DNA of 64,000 nt from JABDJX01 sp039942715 (lineage in GTDB: Bacteria > Pseudomonadota > Alphaproteobacteria > Rhodobacterales > Rhodobacteraceae). A program made the translations under genes and the position numbers. Position 1 is the first letter of the stretch, and each line of letters starts with the position of its first letter. Below the pieces are notes generated by a model that saw only the letters and a program-made list of their open reading frames with translations, made no database searches and had not been told where the DNA came from. The DNA is taken from positions 84,130 to 148,129 of the forward strand of contig JBDVBY010000008.1 of assembly GCA_039942715.1 (NCBI GenBank), written 5' to 3'. Shown here piece after piece: positions 16,823 to 26,422 of the stretch.

Positions 16823-17884
16823 ATGTCCAGACCAAATCGCGCTTATCCGCCCCGCTATCGCCCTTCCGAGTCTCGTTATGATGCGATGGAGTATCGCCGC
16901 TGTGGTCGCTCGGGCCTCAAACTTCCTGCGATCAGCCTTGGGCTTTGGCACAACTTTGGCGGGGACACGCCGCACATGCTGAAGCGGGAGCTTTGCCAGT
17001 CCGCTTTTGATCACGGCATTACGCATTTTGATTTGGCCAACAACTATGGCCCGCCTCCAGGGAGTGCGGAAGAAGCGTTTGGCGACATTTTGAAAAGCGA
17101 TTTTGCAGGATACCGCGATGAGCTTATCATCAGTTCTAAGGCTGGCTATTCCATGTGGGACGGTCCTTATGGCGAGTGGGGCAGCCGGAAATATCTAATT
17201 GCGTCTTGTGATGCGTCGCTCAAACGGATGGGGCTGGATTATGTGGATATTTTTTATTCGCACCGCTTTGATCCCGAAACGCCGCTTGAAGAAACCATGG
17301 GCGCGTTGGATCACATTGTGCGCACTGGGCGTGCGCTTTATGCGGGTATCAGTTCTTACAACACAGAGCGGACGCGCGAAGCGGTGGCCATTTTGCGCGA
17401 CATGGGCACGCCGTGTCTGATCCATCAGCCGTCTTATAATATCCTAAATCGTTGGGTGGAGCGGGATGGTTTGCTTGATACGCTTGATGAAGTTGGTGTC
17501 GGCTCGATTGCGTTCACGCCTTTGGCGCAAGGGATGTTGACGAAAAAGTATTTGGGCGGTGTGCCGGAGGGTAGCCGGGCGACCCAAGGCAAGTCGCTTT
17601 TGCCGGAATTTCTAAGCGAAGAAAACATCGAGCGCTTGCGTGGCCTGAACGAGATTGCCGAGGCGCGCGGTCAAACCTTGGCACAGATGGCGCTTGCCTG
17701 GGTGTTGCGCGAGGGGCGCGTGACAACGGCATTGATTGGGGCCTCGAAAGTTTCTCAAATCGAAGATTGCGTAGGCGCGGTAGCGAACACCACGTTTACA
17801 TCTGAAGAATTGGCGGCGATCGACGCGCTGGCATTGGATGACAATATGATCAACCTTTGGTCGATGTCGTCTGAGGACGTTTGA
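16823..17884 (+). CDS. mgrA: aldo/keto reductase, L-glyceraldehyde 3-phosphate reductase type (YghZ/MgrA)
   Basis: A 353-residue TIM-barrel NADPH-dependent reductase. Catalytic residues sit in HFDLANNYGPPPGSAEEAFG (Asp, Tyr) and the following ISSKAGYSMWDGPYG (Lys), with His in IFYSHRFDP. GALDHIVRTGRALYAGISSYN and IAFTPLAQGMLTKKYL are characteristic of the YghZ/GPR subgroup, which reduces L-glyceraldehyde 3-phosphate and methylglyoxal. I start it at the ATG at 16823 because the extended frame to 16787 is not conserved in kind. Confidence 0.85.
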   Translation: MSRPNRAYPPRYRPSESRYDAMEYRRCGRSGLKLPAISLGLWHNFGGDTPHMLKRELCQSAFDHGITHFDLANNYGPPPGSAEEAFGDILKSDFAGYRDELIISSKAGYSMWDGPYGEWGSRKYLIASCDASLKRMGLDYVDIFYSHRFDPETPLEETMGALDHIVRTGRALYAGISSYNTERTREAVAILRDMGTPCLIHQPSYNILNRWVERDGLLDTLDEVGVGSIAFTPLAQGMLTKKYLGGVPEGSRATQGKSLLPEFLSEENIERLRGLNEIAEARGQTLAQMALAWVLREGRVTTALIGASKVSQIEDCVGAVANTTFTSEELAAIDALALDDNMINLWSMSSEDV

Positions 17885-17924
17885 GACTCGTCTTAAGCGG
17901 CGTAGACTTGGAATTGAAAACGCT

Positions 17925-18530
17925 ATGAAACAAGGGTTTCCGCCAGTCCGTGAGGGTATGTGCATTGGACTTTTGGGTGGATCGTTTGACCCGGCCCACG
18001 GTGGACATGCACTTATCACCCGCGAGGCGCTTAAGCGGTTTGGGTTGGATGAGGTCTGGTGGCTGGTGAGTCCTGGGAATCCTTTGAAAACGCGCGGGCC
18101 TGCACCTATGGATGAGCGACTAGAGCGGGCGCGCAACGTTATGCAGCATCCAAAAGTCCGGGTCACTGATTTGGAAAGCAAGCTTGGCACGCGGTTTACC
18201 TATGCCACGCTGGCCGGAATTGTCGCGCGCTATCCCGGTGTGCGCTTTGTTTGGTTAATGGGAGCGGACAATCTGGCGAGCTTTCATCATTGGGAGAACT
18301 GGCGTGATATCATGGAGTTGGTGCCTATTGGCGTGCTTGCGCGCCCGGGGCAACGGATTTCTGCGCGGCTTTCTCCTGCAGCGCGTCAATATTTGCGGTA
18401 TCGCTATCGCGGGCGCGAGGCGGCGCGACTTTGCCGATCAAAGGCACCGGCCTGGGTGTTTGTGAACGTGCCGATGGACGATATTTCGTCGTCGGAAATT
18501 CGGGCATCGGGGGCATGGAAAAATGGGTGA
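17925..18530 (+). CDS. nadD: nicotinate-nucleotide adenylyltransferase NadD
   Basis: A 201-residue nucleotidyltransferase that adenylates nicotinate mononucleotide in NAD synthesis. The signature GLLGGSFDPAHGGHALI (GSFDP and the HxGH-type motif) and the C-terminal DDISSSEIRAS (ISSTxIR-type motif) are both present. WLMGADNLASFHHWENW is also typical of the family. It follows the aldo/keto reductase by 40 bases and precedes dacB. Confidence 0.95.
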   Translation: MKQGFPPVREGMCIGLLGGSFDPAHGGHALITREALKRFGLDEVWWLVSPGNPLKTRGPAPMDERLERARNVMQHPKVRVTDLESKLGTRFTYATLAGIVARYPGVRFVWLMGADNLASFHHWENWRDIMELVPIGVLARPGQRISARLSPAARQYLRYRYRGREAARLCRSKAPAWVFVNVPMDDISSSEIRASGAWKNG

Positions 18531-18619
18531 GGATCGCTGGTCACAATTCCCTCACATTAAGGTGCATTCTATGGATTTGGTTCTTTTGCACCAAAGTTTG
18601 AACGGATAGTTTGACGCTC

Positions 18620-20095
18620 ATGACTGCGCTGCTGACACGACGGGGGATTTTGGCCGGGCTTGCGAGCTCTGCTAGTGGGATGGCTTTGGCTGGCGCGCCT
18701 GATGCCTCTATGCGCCCGCTTCCGCGTGGTGCGCGACCCAAAAAGCTGATTGTACCAAGCGAGGCTGTGGTTGCGCGCACGAACCTGAGCGGGGACGTTG
18801 GGTTTGCTGTCGCCGACGCGGAGACTGGTGAAGTTCTAGAAGCACGCCTTGGTGGGCAGCGTTTGCCACCAGCTTCCACGCTGAAAGTGGTGACGGCGCT
18901 TTATGCCATGGATAAGCTTGGTCCGACGCATCAGTTTGCGACGCGCGTTTTCGCGAACGGGCCTGTTGTGGAGGGAAAGCTCAATGGCGATCTGGTGCTT
19001 GTTGGCGGGGGGGACCCGACGCTGGACACGGATCGGCTGGCGGATTTGGCCAAGGCGGTACGTGAGGCAGGCATTTCTGAAGTAACGGGTCGATTGCTGG
19101 TTTGGTCTAATGCGCTTCCGAGCGGAGAGCGCATCGATGGCGATCAGCCGGAACATGTCAGTTACAATCCTTCGTATTCCGGGATCAATCTGAATTTTAA
19201 TCGTGTGCATTTCGAGTGGAAGCGCACGAAAGACAAGCAGTATGACATCACGATGCAGGCGCGCGCGCTGCGGTTCCGCCCGGCAACAAACGTGGCGCAG
19301 ATGGCGATTGTTGATAAATCCAGTCCTGTGTTTGCGTATCGCCGCAGTCCCGGTCGGGATCGTTGGTTTGTGGCGCGCAAAGCATTGGGGACTGAAGGCG
19401 CGCGGTGGCTACCTGTGCGGTTTCCAGCACTTTATGCAGGTGATGTGTTTCGCACGCTGGCGCGCTCTAACGGGATTGTTTTGCCGGCTCCTGAGTTGGT
19501 TGGTGTACTGCCTAAGGGTGAGGAACTGGCGCGCGTGGAAGGGCCTATTCTGGTCGAGGTTTTGCGGTCGATGCTTAAGTATTCGACCAATCTGACGGCG
19601 GAGATTTCGGGGCTTTCTGCGAGCAGTACTTATGGACCCGGTTTGGCGTCTTTGGAAACATCTGCAGGCCGGATGGCAGGATGGGCGAGGTCGAACTTTG
19701 GGACCATGGGTGTGCGTTTTAGGGATCACTCGGGGCTTGGGTACGGGTCGACGATGTCTGCTGAGGACATGGTGCAGATTTTGGCGGCCAATCGCCAGAT
19801 CAGACCGTTTTTGAAGACGGTGAACCTGACGCTGAACAAGGGGCGGCCTGCACCGAAAGGTGTTGAGGTTCACGCCAAGACCGGCACTCTGAACTATGTC
19901 AGTACGCTGGCTGGGTTTGTGACACCGAGCAATGGGCGTGCATTGAGCTTTGCGATCTTTACGGCGGATACGGCGCGCCGGGATGCTATTCCACCGGAAG
20001 CACGTGAGCGCCCTCCGGGGTCCCGGACTTGGGCACGACGCTCGCGGCAATTGCAAAAAGAACTGATCCGCGGTTGGGTTGATCAATATACGTAA
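18620..20095 (+). CDS. dacB: D-alanyl-D-alanine carboxypeptidase/endopeptidase (PBP4, DacB)
   Basis: A 491-residue class C penicillin-binding protein acting on peptidoglycan in the periplasm. The N-terminus TRRGILAGLASSASGMALA is a signal peptide with a twin arginine. The serine active site is PASTLKVV (SxxK), with the SxN triad member in KYSTNLTAE and KTG in VHAKTGTLNYVS. The long insertion domain between the first two motifs is present, as in PBP4. An alternative TTG start at 18611 is unlikely. Confidence 0.93.
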   Translation: MTALLTRRGILAGLASSASGMALAGAPDASMRPLPRGARPKKLIVPSEAVVARTNLSGDVGFAVADAETGEVLEARLGGQRLPPASTLKVVTALYAMDKLGPTHQFATRVFANGPVVEGKLNGDLVLVGGGDPTLDTDRLADLAKAVREAGISEVTGRLLVWSNALPSGERIDGDQPEHVSYNPSYSGINLNFNRVHFEWKRTKDKQYDITMQARALRFRPATNVAQMAIVDKSSPVFAYRRSPGRDRWFVARKALGTEGARWLPVRFPALYAGDVFRTLARSNGIVLPAPELVGVLPKGEELARVEGPILVEVLRSMLKYSTNLTAEISGLSASSTYGPGLASLETSAGRMAGWARSNFGTMGVRFRDHSGLGYGSTMSAEDMVQILAANRQIRPFLKTVNLTLNKGRPAPKGVEVHAKTGTLNYVSTLAGFVTPSNGRALSFAIFTADTARRDAIPPEARERPPGSRTWARRSRQLQKELIRGWVDQYT

Positions 20096-20096
20096 T

Positions 20097-20163
20097 GTTT
20101 TGCGCCGCGGCTTTGCCGCGCCGCCAAGCTGGGGTTTTTACCCCCAGACCCCCAGCATATTTT
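20097..20163. repeat. intergenic hairpin repeat between dacB and DMT gene
   Basis: Contains a GCGCCGCGGC/GCCGCGCCGC-type hairpin and CTGGGGT/ACCCCCAG around TTTT, then GCATATTTTAAACCGATGAAGG, a degenerate copy of the shared AT-rich block. The convergent genes end here, so it may serve as a terminator for both. Confidence 0.65.
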
Positions 20164-21046
20164 AAACCGATGAAGGACGTGACGCCTTTTGAAGACTGTG
20201 TTCGCGGATGAGAGCATAAAGGCCTGAGCCTATGATGATGGCAGCGCCGATGAGCGTGAGGGCGTCTGGGGACTCATCAAATACGAAGACTGCGATAATC
20301 AGCAGGAAGATCATCCGGGTGTAGCGAAAAGGCGTAACGAAACTGATTTCGCCGACCCGCATCGCCATGACGATAAAACGGTATGAAAAGGCACCGACAA
20401 CAGAAGCGATGGCGATGATCCCCCACTCGCGCGGGGTGGGCATGGCGAGCGGGGTGTCAAACGCCCATGTAAGTGCGAGGCCCGTGGGGATGATGAGTGT
20501 CATGGCGATCAGGCTGAGTTGCAGGGCGGACATATCAGGGGTTGAGGCCCGCGTGGCGAGGTCGCGAATGGCAAGGCCAAGAACGCCGAGGATGGCAAGC
20601 ATGACTTGCCAATCGAAGCCTTCGGATGTGGGGCGTATGATAAGCAGGACGCCGATAAAGCCGATCAAAATGGCGCTCCAACGGCGCCAGCCGACATGGT
20701 GGCCTAGGAACAGGGCGGCACCCAGTGTGACGATGAGCGGTGTGGTTTGCAGGATGGCCGCGAGGGTGGACAGCGGTATGAGGACAAGGGCGGAGACAAA
20801 ACCAACAGTGCCGATGACCTCGCCAAAGTTGCGGATCATCACAGGTTTGGTGAGCAGTTCGCGCGGGAAGAGTGTTTTCCCCTGGATCAGGAGTGTGGTG
20901 GCGATGAGACTGCCACCGCCCGCCCCGAGGAGCGCGAGGATTTGACCCACCGGCAATACGCCTGCAAGGAACTTGATCAGCATATCCTCGATAGCAAAGC
21001 AGAGCATTGCGAGGGTCATCAGACCTGCGCCGCGGAAATTGTCCAT
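20162..21046 (-). CDS. EamA/DMT family transporter
   Basis: A 294-residue inner-membrane protein with ten hydrophobic segments in two EamA repeats (TLAMLCFAIEDMLIKFLAGVLP, LIVTLGAALFLGHHVGWRRW, then VVGAFSYRFIVMAMRVGEISFVTPF). Family members export small metabolites; the substrate is unknown. A longer frame reaches 21115, but it runs into the repeat element, and CGAGG lies before the ATG at 21046. Confidence 0.85.
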   Translation of the reverse strand: MDNFRGAGLMTLAMLCFAIEDMLIKFLAGVLPVGQILALLGAGGGSLIATTLLIQGKTLFPRELLTKPVMIRNFGEVIGTVGFVSALVLIPLSTLAAILQTTPLIVTLGAALFLGHHVGWRRWSAILIGFIGVLLIIRPTSEGFDWQVMLAILGVLGLAIRDLATRASTPDMSALQLSLIAMTLIIPTGLALTWAFDTPLAMPTPREWGIIAIASVVGAFSYRFIVMAMRVGEISFVTPFRYTRMIFLLIIAVFVFDESPDALTLIGAAIIIGSGLYALIREHSLQKASRPSSV

Positions 21047-21076
21047 GTGGCCTCGTGAGTTTTGCTTTAGGAATCT

Positions 21077-21106
21077 GGGGCTTTGCCCCCTTGGCCATAC
21101 GGCCAA
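21077..21106. repeat. intergenic hairpin repeat, subfamily shared with 16544-16576
   Basis: GGGGCTTTGCCCC is followed by the perfect hairpin TTGGCC-ATAC-GGCCAA, then ATTCCCCC. The same order and loop-varying hairpin occur after the methyltransferase gene at 16544-16576. A degenerate copy of the AT-rich block follows. Confidence 0.75.
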
Positions 21107-21140
21107 TTCCCCCAAGGTAATTTCAGACAGAAGAAGATAC

Positions 21141-21581
21141 TTAAAGCACTTTGTGGCGCGCGCGTGCTCCGGCTTCGATTGCTGCGGCCAGCAAACGGTC
21201 GATGTTCAACTCGTAGCGCATGTCAGCCAGCAGGGCCAATTCGTCTTCACGCACTGCCCCATCTGAGGCAGCGACATCGCAGGCCATGGCGTAGGCTGTA
21301 TCAAACAGGCGTTCGGGTAACGTAGTGCGCACGGCTCCCCAAAGAATATCGAGACCGTTTTCTTCGGCCAAAACATCGTAGAGCGCGTTTGATACGTCGG
21401 TCATGCGGGCCGTTTCGTAGGCGTTGAAGATCGGCAAGTGGTTAACCATGCGCTGGATCGACATGAGTTCGGCTGTGCGCAGGTTTTCGTCAGAGGCCGA
21501 CACGGACAGCATCACGGCAATCAACGTATCTTCGGGGGTAAAATCGGTGACGGAGAGGGGCAATGCATGCGTCCTTTGCAT
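21141..21581 (-). CDS. TerB-like (tellurite resistance B superfamily) protein, 146 aa
   Basis: An all-helical 146-residue protein. Residues 18-50 (DTLIAVMLSVSASDENLRTAELMSIQRMVNHLP) and 95-125 (DTAYAMACDVAASDGAVREDELALLADM) are two related helix-loop-helix units with acidic loops (SASDEN and AASDGAVREDE), typical of the TerB fold, which can bind metal. TerB proteins were named for tellurite resistance, but most are of unknown function. It is divergent from lysS, 77 bases away. The longer frame to 22037 overlaps lysS and is not real. Confidence 0.8.
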   Translation of the reverse strand: MQRTHALPLSVTDFTPEDTLIAVMLSVSASDENLRTAELMSIQRMVNHLPIFNAYETARMTDVSNALYDVLAEENGLDILWGAVRTTLPERLFDTAYAMACDVAASDGAVREDELALLADMRYELNIDRLLAAAIEAGARARHKVL

Positions 21582-21658
21582 AGGGATTGGTGCGGAATTT
21601 ATTGACCTTAACGCAATGCCGCAATAGGTGACCTGCTGGACCGTGAGGGAAATTAAAA

Positions 21659-23236
21659 ATGAGTGCGATTTCTGACGCTGCGATGAGCTCGAAAGCTTGG
21701 CCTTTTGAAGAGGCGCGGCGGATCTTGAAACGCTATCAGAATGGCGCGCCTGAGAAGGGCTATGTGCTGTTTGAAACGGGGTATGGACCGTCGGGGTTGC
21801 CGCATATCGGCACCTTTGGCGAAGTGCTGCGTACGACGATGGTGCGGCGCGCGTTTGAGGTGATTTCCGATATTCCGACCAAGCTGATCTGTTTTTCCGA
21901 TGATCTGGACGGATTGCGCAAGGTGCCGGGCAATGTGCCCAACCAAGAAGCAATGGCCGAGCATATGCAAAAGCCATTGACGTCTGTGCCTGATCCATTT
22001 GGAACGCATGAGAGCTTTGGGCATCATAACAACGCAATGCTGCGGCGGTTTTTGGACACCTTCGGCTTTGATTATGAGTTTTATTCTGCGCGTGAGTTTT
22101 ATGGCTCGGGGCAGTTCGATGAGATTTTGCTGCGCTGCGTTGAGAAATACGATGATCTTATGGCGATCATGCTAAAATCTTTGCGCGAAGAGCGGCGCGA
22201 GACCTATTCTATTTTCCTTCCCATTCATCCGGAAACGGGACGGGTCATGTATGTACCGATGAAGTCGGTGAACAAGGCGGATGGCACAGTCACGTTTGAT
22301 GATGAGGACGGGCGGGAATGGACACTGCCTATCACGGGAGGGAACGTGAAGCTTCAGTGGAAGCCAGACTTTGGGGCGCGCTGGGCTGCTTTGGGCGTTG
22401 ATTTTGAGATGTACGGCAAAGAGCACGCGACGAACGAGAAGATTTATGATGCGATTTGTCGAACGTTGGGCGTGCGGCCGCCGAACCACTTTTCGTACGA
22501 GCTTTTTCTTGATGATCAGGGGCAGAAGATTTCCAAGTCTTCTGGCAATGGGATTTCGATGGATGAGTGGCTCAGTTATGCATCGACCGAGAGCCTTTCG
22601 TATTTCATGTATCAAAAGCCGAAGACGGCCAAGCGGATGTATTTCGATGTAATCCCGCGGGCTATGGATGAGTATCACCAACAGTTGCGCGCGTATGCCG
22701 ATCAAGACGCTACGCAGCGATTGGCCAATCCGGTGTTTCACATTCATGGGCATAATGTGCCCAGCTCAAATATGGTCGTGCCCTATTCGATGCTGCTCAA
22801 TCTGGCGTCAGTTTCAGGCGCGCAGGACAAGGACACGCTCTGGGGCTTTATCAAACGCTATGCGCCCGAGGCATCTGCCGAGACGCACCCTGATTTGGAT
22901 CAGGCGGCGGGCTTTGCCGTGCGGTATTTCAATGACTTTGTGAAGCCGACGCGTGTGGTGCGTGCGGCTGAGGCCAATGAGCGGGCGGCGTTGGAAGATT
23001 TACGCGCGCGGCTTGCGGCTTGGGATGCTGGCGTTGACGCTGAAGAATTGCAGTCGATGGTGTTTGCCGTGGGCAAGGATCATGGGTTTGAGCCTTTGCG
23101 AGACTGGTTCAAGACGCTTTACGAGGTGCTGCTTGGCGCCAGCCAGGGGCCGCGTTTTGGCGGGTTCATCGCGCTTTATGGTGTGGATGAAACGATTGCA
23201 TTAATCGATGCGGCGTTGGCGGGCGAACTCGGCTAG
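21659..23236 (+). CDS. lysS: lysyl-tRNA synthetase, class I
   Basis: A 525-residue class I LysRS that charges tRNA-Lys. It has the nucleotide-binding HIGH-type motif in GLPHIGTFGEVLR and the KMSKS-type motif KISKSSGNG. This is the class I enzyme otherwise common in archaea and typical of alphaproteobacteria, unrelated to the class II LysRS of E. coli. GVRPPNHFSYELFLDD and the anticodon-binding alpha-helical C-terminal domain follow. No class II lysS is in this window. Confidence 0.95.
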   Translation: MSAISDAAMSSKAWPFEEARRILKRYQNGAPEKGYVLFETGYGPSGLPHIGTFGEVLRTTMVRRAFEVISDIPTKLICFSDDLDGLRKVPGNVPNQEAMAEHMQKPLTSVPDPFGTHESFGHHNNAMLRRFLDTFGFDYEFYSAREFYGSGQFDEILLRCVEKYDDLMAIMLKSLREERRETYSIFLPIHPETGRVMYVPMKSVNKADGTVTFDDEDGREWTLPITGGNVKLQWKPDFGARWAALGVDFEMYGKEHATNEKIYDAICRTLGVRPPNHFSYELFLDDQGQKISKSSGNGISMDEWLSYASTESLSYFMYQKPKTAKRMYFDVIPRAMDEYHQQLRAYADQDATQRLANPVFHIHGHNVPSSNMVVPYSMLLNLASVSGAQDKDTLWGFIKRYAPEASAETHPDLDQAAGFAVRYFNDFVKPTRVVRAAEANERAALEDLRARLAAWDAGVDAEELQSMVFAVGKDHGFEPLRDWFKTLYEVLLGASQGPRFGGFIALYGVDETIALIDAALAGELG

Positions 23237-23424
23237 AATGGGCCTTGGCGTGGCATCTGCTTGGCCATTTCGGCCTGTGGGTTAACATTTTTTGGGACAG
23301 TGTCGGCTTTAAGCCCATTTACACCTTGATGCATAGCGGACCTCTTAACAATATGGCGCCAAGTTAGATAAATTGAACTGAAAACGCCAATCCGTCGTAT
23401 GAAGATTATACACGGGAGGTTTGA

Positions 23425-23844
23425 ATGACATTTTTCAGAACATTAGCGGCAGTGGTTGCTTTGGCTTTTTGGGCCAATGGGGCGTTGGCAGAGGACCTTA
23501 CACCGAACCCAGCGATTGAAGGCACGATTGCCAGTCAGATCGAAGCGTTTCGCGCCGATGACTTTGCGCAAGCTTTTACCTTTGCCTCTCCCAATATACG
23601 ACAAATGTTTGGAAACCCTGATAATTTCGGCAGGATGGTGCGCCAGGGGTATCCGATGGTGTGGCGACCCGGTCAGCTTAACTTTCTTGAGTTGCGCGAT
23701 GAGCAGGGGCTTTTGTGGCAAAAGGTGATGGTGCGCGACCAGCAGGGTGTTTTCTTTATTCTGGATTACCAGATGATTGAGACGTCTGATGGCTGGCGGA
23801 TCAATGGTGTGTACTTGGTGCAGGCACCGCAGCTTGGCGCATGA
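23425..23844 (+). CDS. DUF4864 domain protein, secreted
   Basis: A 139-residue protein with a clear signal peptide (TLAAVVALAFWANGALA cleaved before Glu-Asp). The mature part, QIEAFRADDFAQAFTFASPNIRQMFGNPDNFGRMV and FFILDYQMIETSDGWRINGVYL, matches the DUF4864 family, whose function is unknown. GGAGG precedes the ATG. A hairpin terminator follows. Confidence 0.85.
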   Translation: MTFFRTLAAVVALAFWANGALAEDLTPNPAIEGTIASQIEAFRADDFAQAFTFASPNIRQMFGNPDNFGRMVRQGYPMVWRPGQLNFLELRDEQGLLWQKVMVRDQQGVFFILDYQMIETSDGWRINGVYLVQAPQLGA

Positions 23845-23868
23845 TGCGAGACCTGCGCGCGCTGACTT

Positions 23869-23900
23869 AAGCGGCCTTTAAACGCCGCTTTCTACCTTTC
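23869..23900 (+). terminator. Rho-independent terminator of the DUF4864 gene
   Basis: AAGCGGC and GCCGCTT pair around an 8-base loop, followed by TCTACCTTTCCC. It lies about 25 bases after the stop codon. Confidence 0.65.
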
Positions 23901-23999
23901 CCTAAGATTTCAATAAGAGCTGTGTTCGCATGCCTGATTGGTGCGCGCTGACCCTTTTTTGAGGGCGGTTCTTTTTCGGCTCGTGGAAAGGGCATTGCG

Positions 24000-26288
24000 A
24001 TGAACAAGGCGATCACTGACGGTTTGGTATTGGCCCCCCCTGCGTTTGCGGCTGGATTGAATGTTTGGTCGAGTGAGGATGGCTCACCGGGATCGGTGAC
24101 CTACGACACTGTGCCGACGGCGGCGTTTGTTCCTAGCGACACAGACTTTGGGGGATGCCTTGAAGTTTTGAAAACCGACAGCGTTCAGCGAGTGCGCTAT
24201 ACCGGGGAAACGCCGCTTTTGCCGGGATGTTATTTGCGGGTGACGGCGCGGGTCAAAGCGATCTCAGGGCCGTTTCCCTCAGTGCGCATTGCTGGCTTTG
24301 CAGCCGACTCGGGTGGCCTGGCTGTTGGCGGCGCTCCCACGAGTGGGACGTCGACGTTGCTCAGCAGCTATGGCGAAGTTGTTGAAGTGTCCGCAATTAT
24401 TGGCACAGGCGCGCGCACAGGCGTTGATATGACTTGGGGCGATCCGGTGATTTATGGGCATCTTGGCCTTGATCTGACCGGGGCCACTGGTGGGATTGTG
24501 CGCATTGATGACGTCGTGATTGAAGATGTTACGGCCGTATTTCACCGCACGATGATGGATTGGGTGGATGTGCGCGATTACGGCGCGATTGGCGATGGGG
24601 TGAGCGATTGCACAGGTGCGTTTATCGCTGCCAATCTGGCCGCTGCGGGGCGTGGAATTTTAGTGCCCGAGGGTGTTTACGCGCTGAGCGATAATGTGAC
24701 GTTTGAATATCCGGTGCGGTTTTCAGGCACGGTGACGATCCCGGACGACAAGCATCTGATCCTGCGGCGCAACTTTGATTTGCCGACCGATGCGGCGGCT
24801 TTTGCGGATGAAGTTCTGGGGTTCAAAAAGGGCTTTCAGGCGCTTTTGGAATTTGCCGATCATGAGAGCTTTGATCTTGGCGGGCGCCGCATTGAAGTGA
24901 GCGAGCCGATTGATATGGCTGCCGCCGCTGGGCAGAACATTTATGAAATTCGGCGCGTCCTTCGTAATGGTCAATTCAATGTTGTGCCGGGCAATGCCTG
25001 GGACACGGATGAGCAGACAAGCGTTGCGACCTATGATGCGGGTCAGCCTGACACGCTCAGCAACGTTGCCAATGTGGCCAATATCGACGTGGGGTCTTTG
25101 ATCGAAGGTGTTGGAGTGGGGCGCGAGGTTTATGTGGCCGAAAAGAACGTTGCGGCGGGCACAATTACGCCGAGCCAGCCTTTGTATGGGGCTCCGGGCT
25201 CGCAAACATATACTTTTAAACGGTTCCGCTATGTGCTTGATTTTTCTGAATTTTCGAAGCTATCCAAGTTTACGCTGACCGACATCGAAGTGCATTGCCA
25301 GGGCGAAGCGAGTGGCATTTTGTTGGCGCCAAGCGGCTCGACCTTTCACCTCAAAGACAGCTTTGTCACCAAGCCGAAAGATCGCGGTGTGACCAGTCAT
25401 GGGCTTGGCTGCCAGGATCTGCAGATTGATCGCTGTCATTTCGTCAGTGACGAGCAGGCAGTTGATGCGACGGCGCGGGTGTCTTTGGCGCTGAACGTGA
25501 ATGCCAATGATGCAAAGTTGCGCGACAACGGGTTTCAACGTTTCGGCACGACGATGGTTTTGTTTGGAAACGGGCATCTGATTATCGGCAATCACTGGTT
25601 TCAGGGCGACAACGTGACAGACGGGCCGCGCGTGGCGGGGCTAGTGTTTACGCAACCTAATGTGAAGTCGGTGGTGACGGGCAATTACATCGACAATTGT
25701 TTTATCGAGTGGACGAATGAGCATGACTCGGCGCCGGAGTTTTCGTCTGAGTTTAGCTTTGGTGGCCTTACAGTGACGGGGAATATTTTCACTGTGAACG
25801 ATGCAGCGCCCTGGTTTTCCTGGATTGTCATCAAGCCCTATGGTGCCGGACATTTCATCCAAGGTCTGAGTGTGACGGGCAATACGTTCAAATCGCTGAA
25901 CGGCACGACGGATCGGATTGAGCGTGTGGACAACTCTTTTGCGGGTCTTGCTTATGGCTCGGTGCGCAACGTGGTGTTTGATGGCAATACGTTTAACGGG
26001 ATTGGGCAAGTGACGCAGAACCCTGTCGTGCTTCAGTTTGATCAAAGTGTTGAGGCAGTGGAGTGGGCGATTGATTTTGCCGGCTACCTGCCGTTTGGCG
26101 GACGGGCACGTGAAGTGACTTCGGTTGTTTCTGAGGGGGCTGTAACCAATGCGAGTGCTGCGCCGGTTTTTGCTATGCCTTATGCAACAACTGAAACGGG
26201 CGTTGGGCGTGATCAGATTGCTTTGAGTTGGCCGGAAGCGGTTAAAGGCCGGGTTCACGTGACCGCTCGGGTTGATAAGCCGGTTTAA
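24000..26288 (+). CDS. right-handed beta-helix (pectate-lyase-fold) protein, GTA head-spike-like
   Basis: A 762-residue protein. Residues 1-175 form a beta-rich N-terminal module with no signal peptide (MNKAITDGLVLAPPAFAAGLNVWSS). From about 190 a glycosyl hydrolase 28/pectate-lyase-type beta helix begins with VRDYGAIGDGVSDCTGAF, the usual entry motif of phage tail spikes, and repeated VTGNTF and VTGNIF turns. From memory the N-terminus resembles the Rhodobacter capsulatus GTA head-spike protein GhsB, which binds capsule on recipient cells. That match is recalled, not searched. It stands alone, with no structural phage genes nearby. Confidence 0.7.
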   Translation: MNKAITDGLVLAPPAFAAGLNVWSSEDGSPGSVTYDTVPTAAFVPSDTDFGGCLEVLKTDSVQRVRYTGETPLLPGCYLRVTARVKAISGPFPSVRIAGFAADSGGLAVGGAPTSGTSTLLSSYGEVVEVSAIIGTGARTGVDMTWGDPVIYGHLGLDLTGATGGIVRIDDVVIEDVTAVFHRTMMDWVDVRDYGAIGDGVSDCTGAFIAANLAAAGRGILVPEGVYALSDNVTFEYPVRFSGTVTIPDDKHLILRRNFDLPTDAAAFADEVLGFKKGFQALLEFADHESFDLGGRRIEVSEPIDMAAAAGQNIYEIRRVLRNGQFNVVPGNAWDTDEQTSVATYDAGQPDTLSNVANVANIDVGSLIEGVGVGREVYVAEKNVAAGTITPSQPLYGAPGSQTYTFKRFRYVLDFSEFSKLSKFTLTDIEVHCQGEASGILLAPSGSTFHLKDSFVTKPKDRGVTSHGLGCQDLQIDRCHFVSDEQAVDATARVSLALNVNANDAKLRDNGFQRFGTTMVLFGNGHLIIGNHWFQGDNVTDGPRVAGLVFTQPNVKSVVTGNYIDNCFIEWTNEHDSAPEFSSEFSFGGLTVTGNIFTVNDAAPWFSWIVIKPYGAGHFIQGLSVTGNTFKSLNGTTDRIERVDNSFAGLAYGSVRNVVFDGNTFNGIGQVTQNPVVLQFDQSVEAVEWAIDFAGYLPFGGRAREVTSVVSEGAVTNASAAPVFAMPYATTETGVGRDQIALSWPEAVKGRVHVTARVDKPV

Positions 26289-26320
26289 GCGATTGCGCCG
26301 CACTTTGTGCGTCGCGCTGT

Positions 26321-26376
26321 GCGAGGGGTTTCACCCCTCGCGCTCCCCAGAGTATTTTTGAATAGATGAAGACTGA
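26321..26376. repeat. intergenic hairpin repeat upstream of cobB
   Basis: The hairpin GCGAGGGGT-TTC-ACCCCTCGC (26321-26341) is followed by GCTCCCC and AGAGTATTTTTGAATAGATG AAGACTG up to 26375. The block from 26348 is identical over 28 bases to the copy at 30220-30247. Confidence 0.85.
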
Positions 26377-26422
26377 GCGTTTTTGCCTTGTGTGAGACGC
26401 GTACGCCACGTTTCATGTGGAT

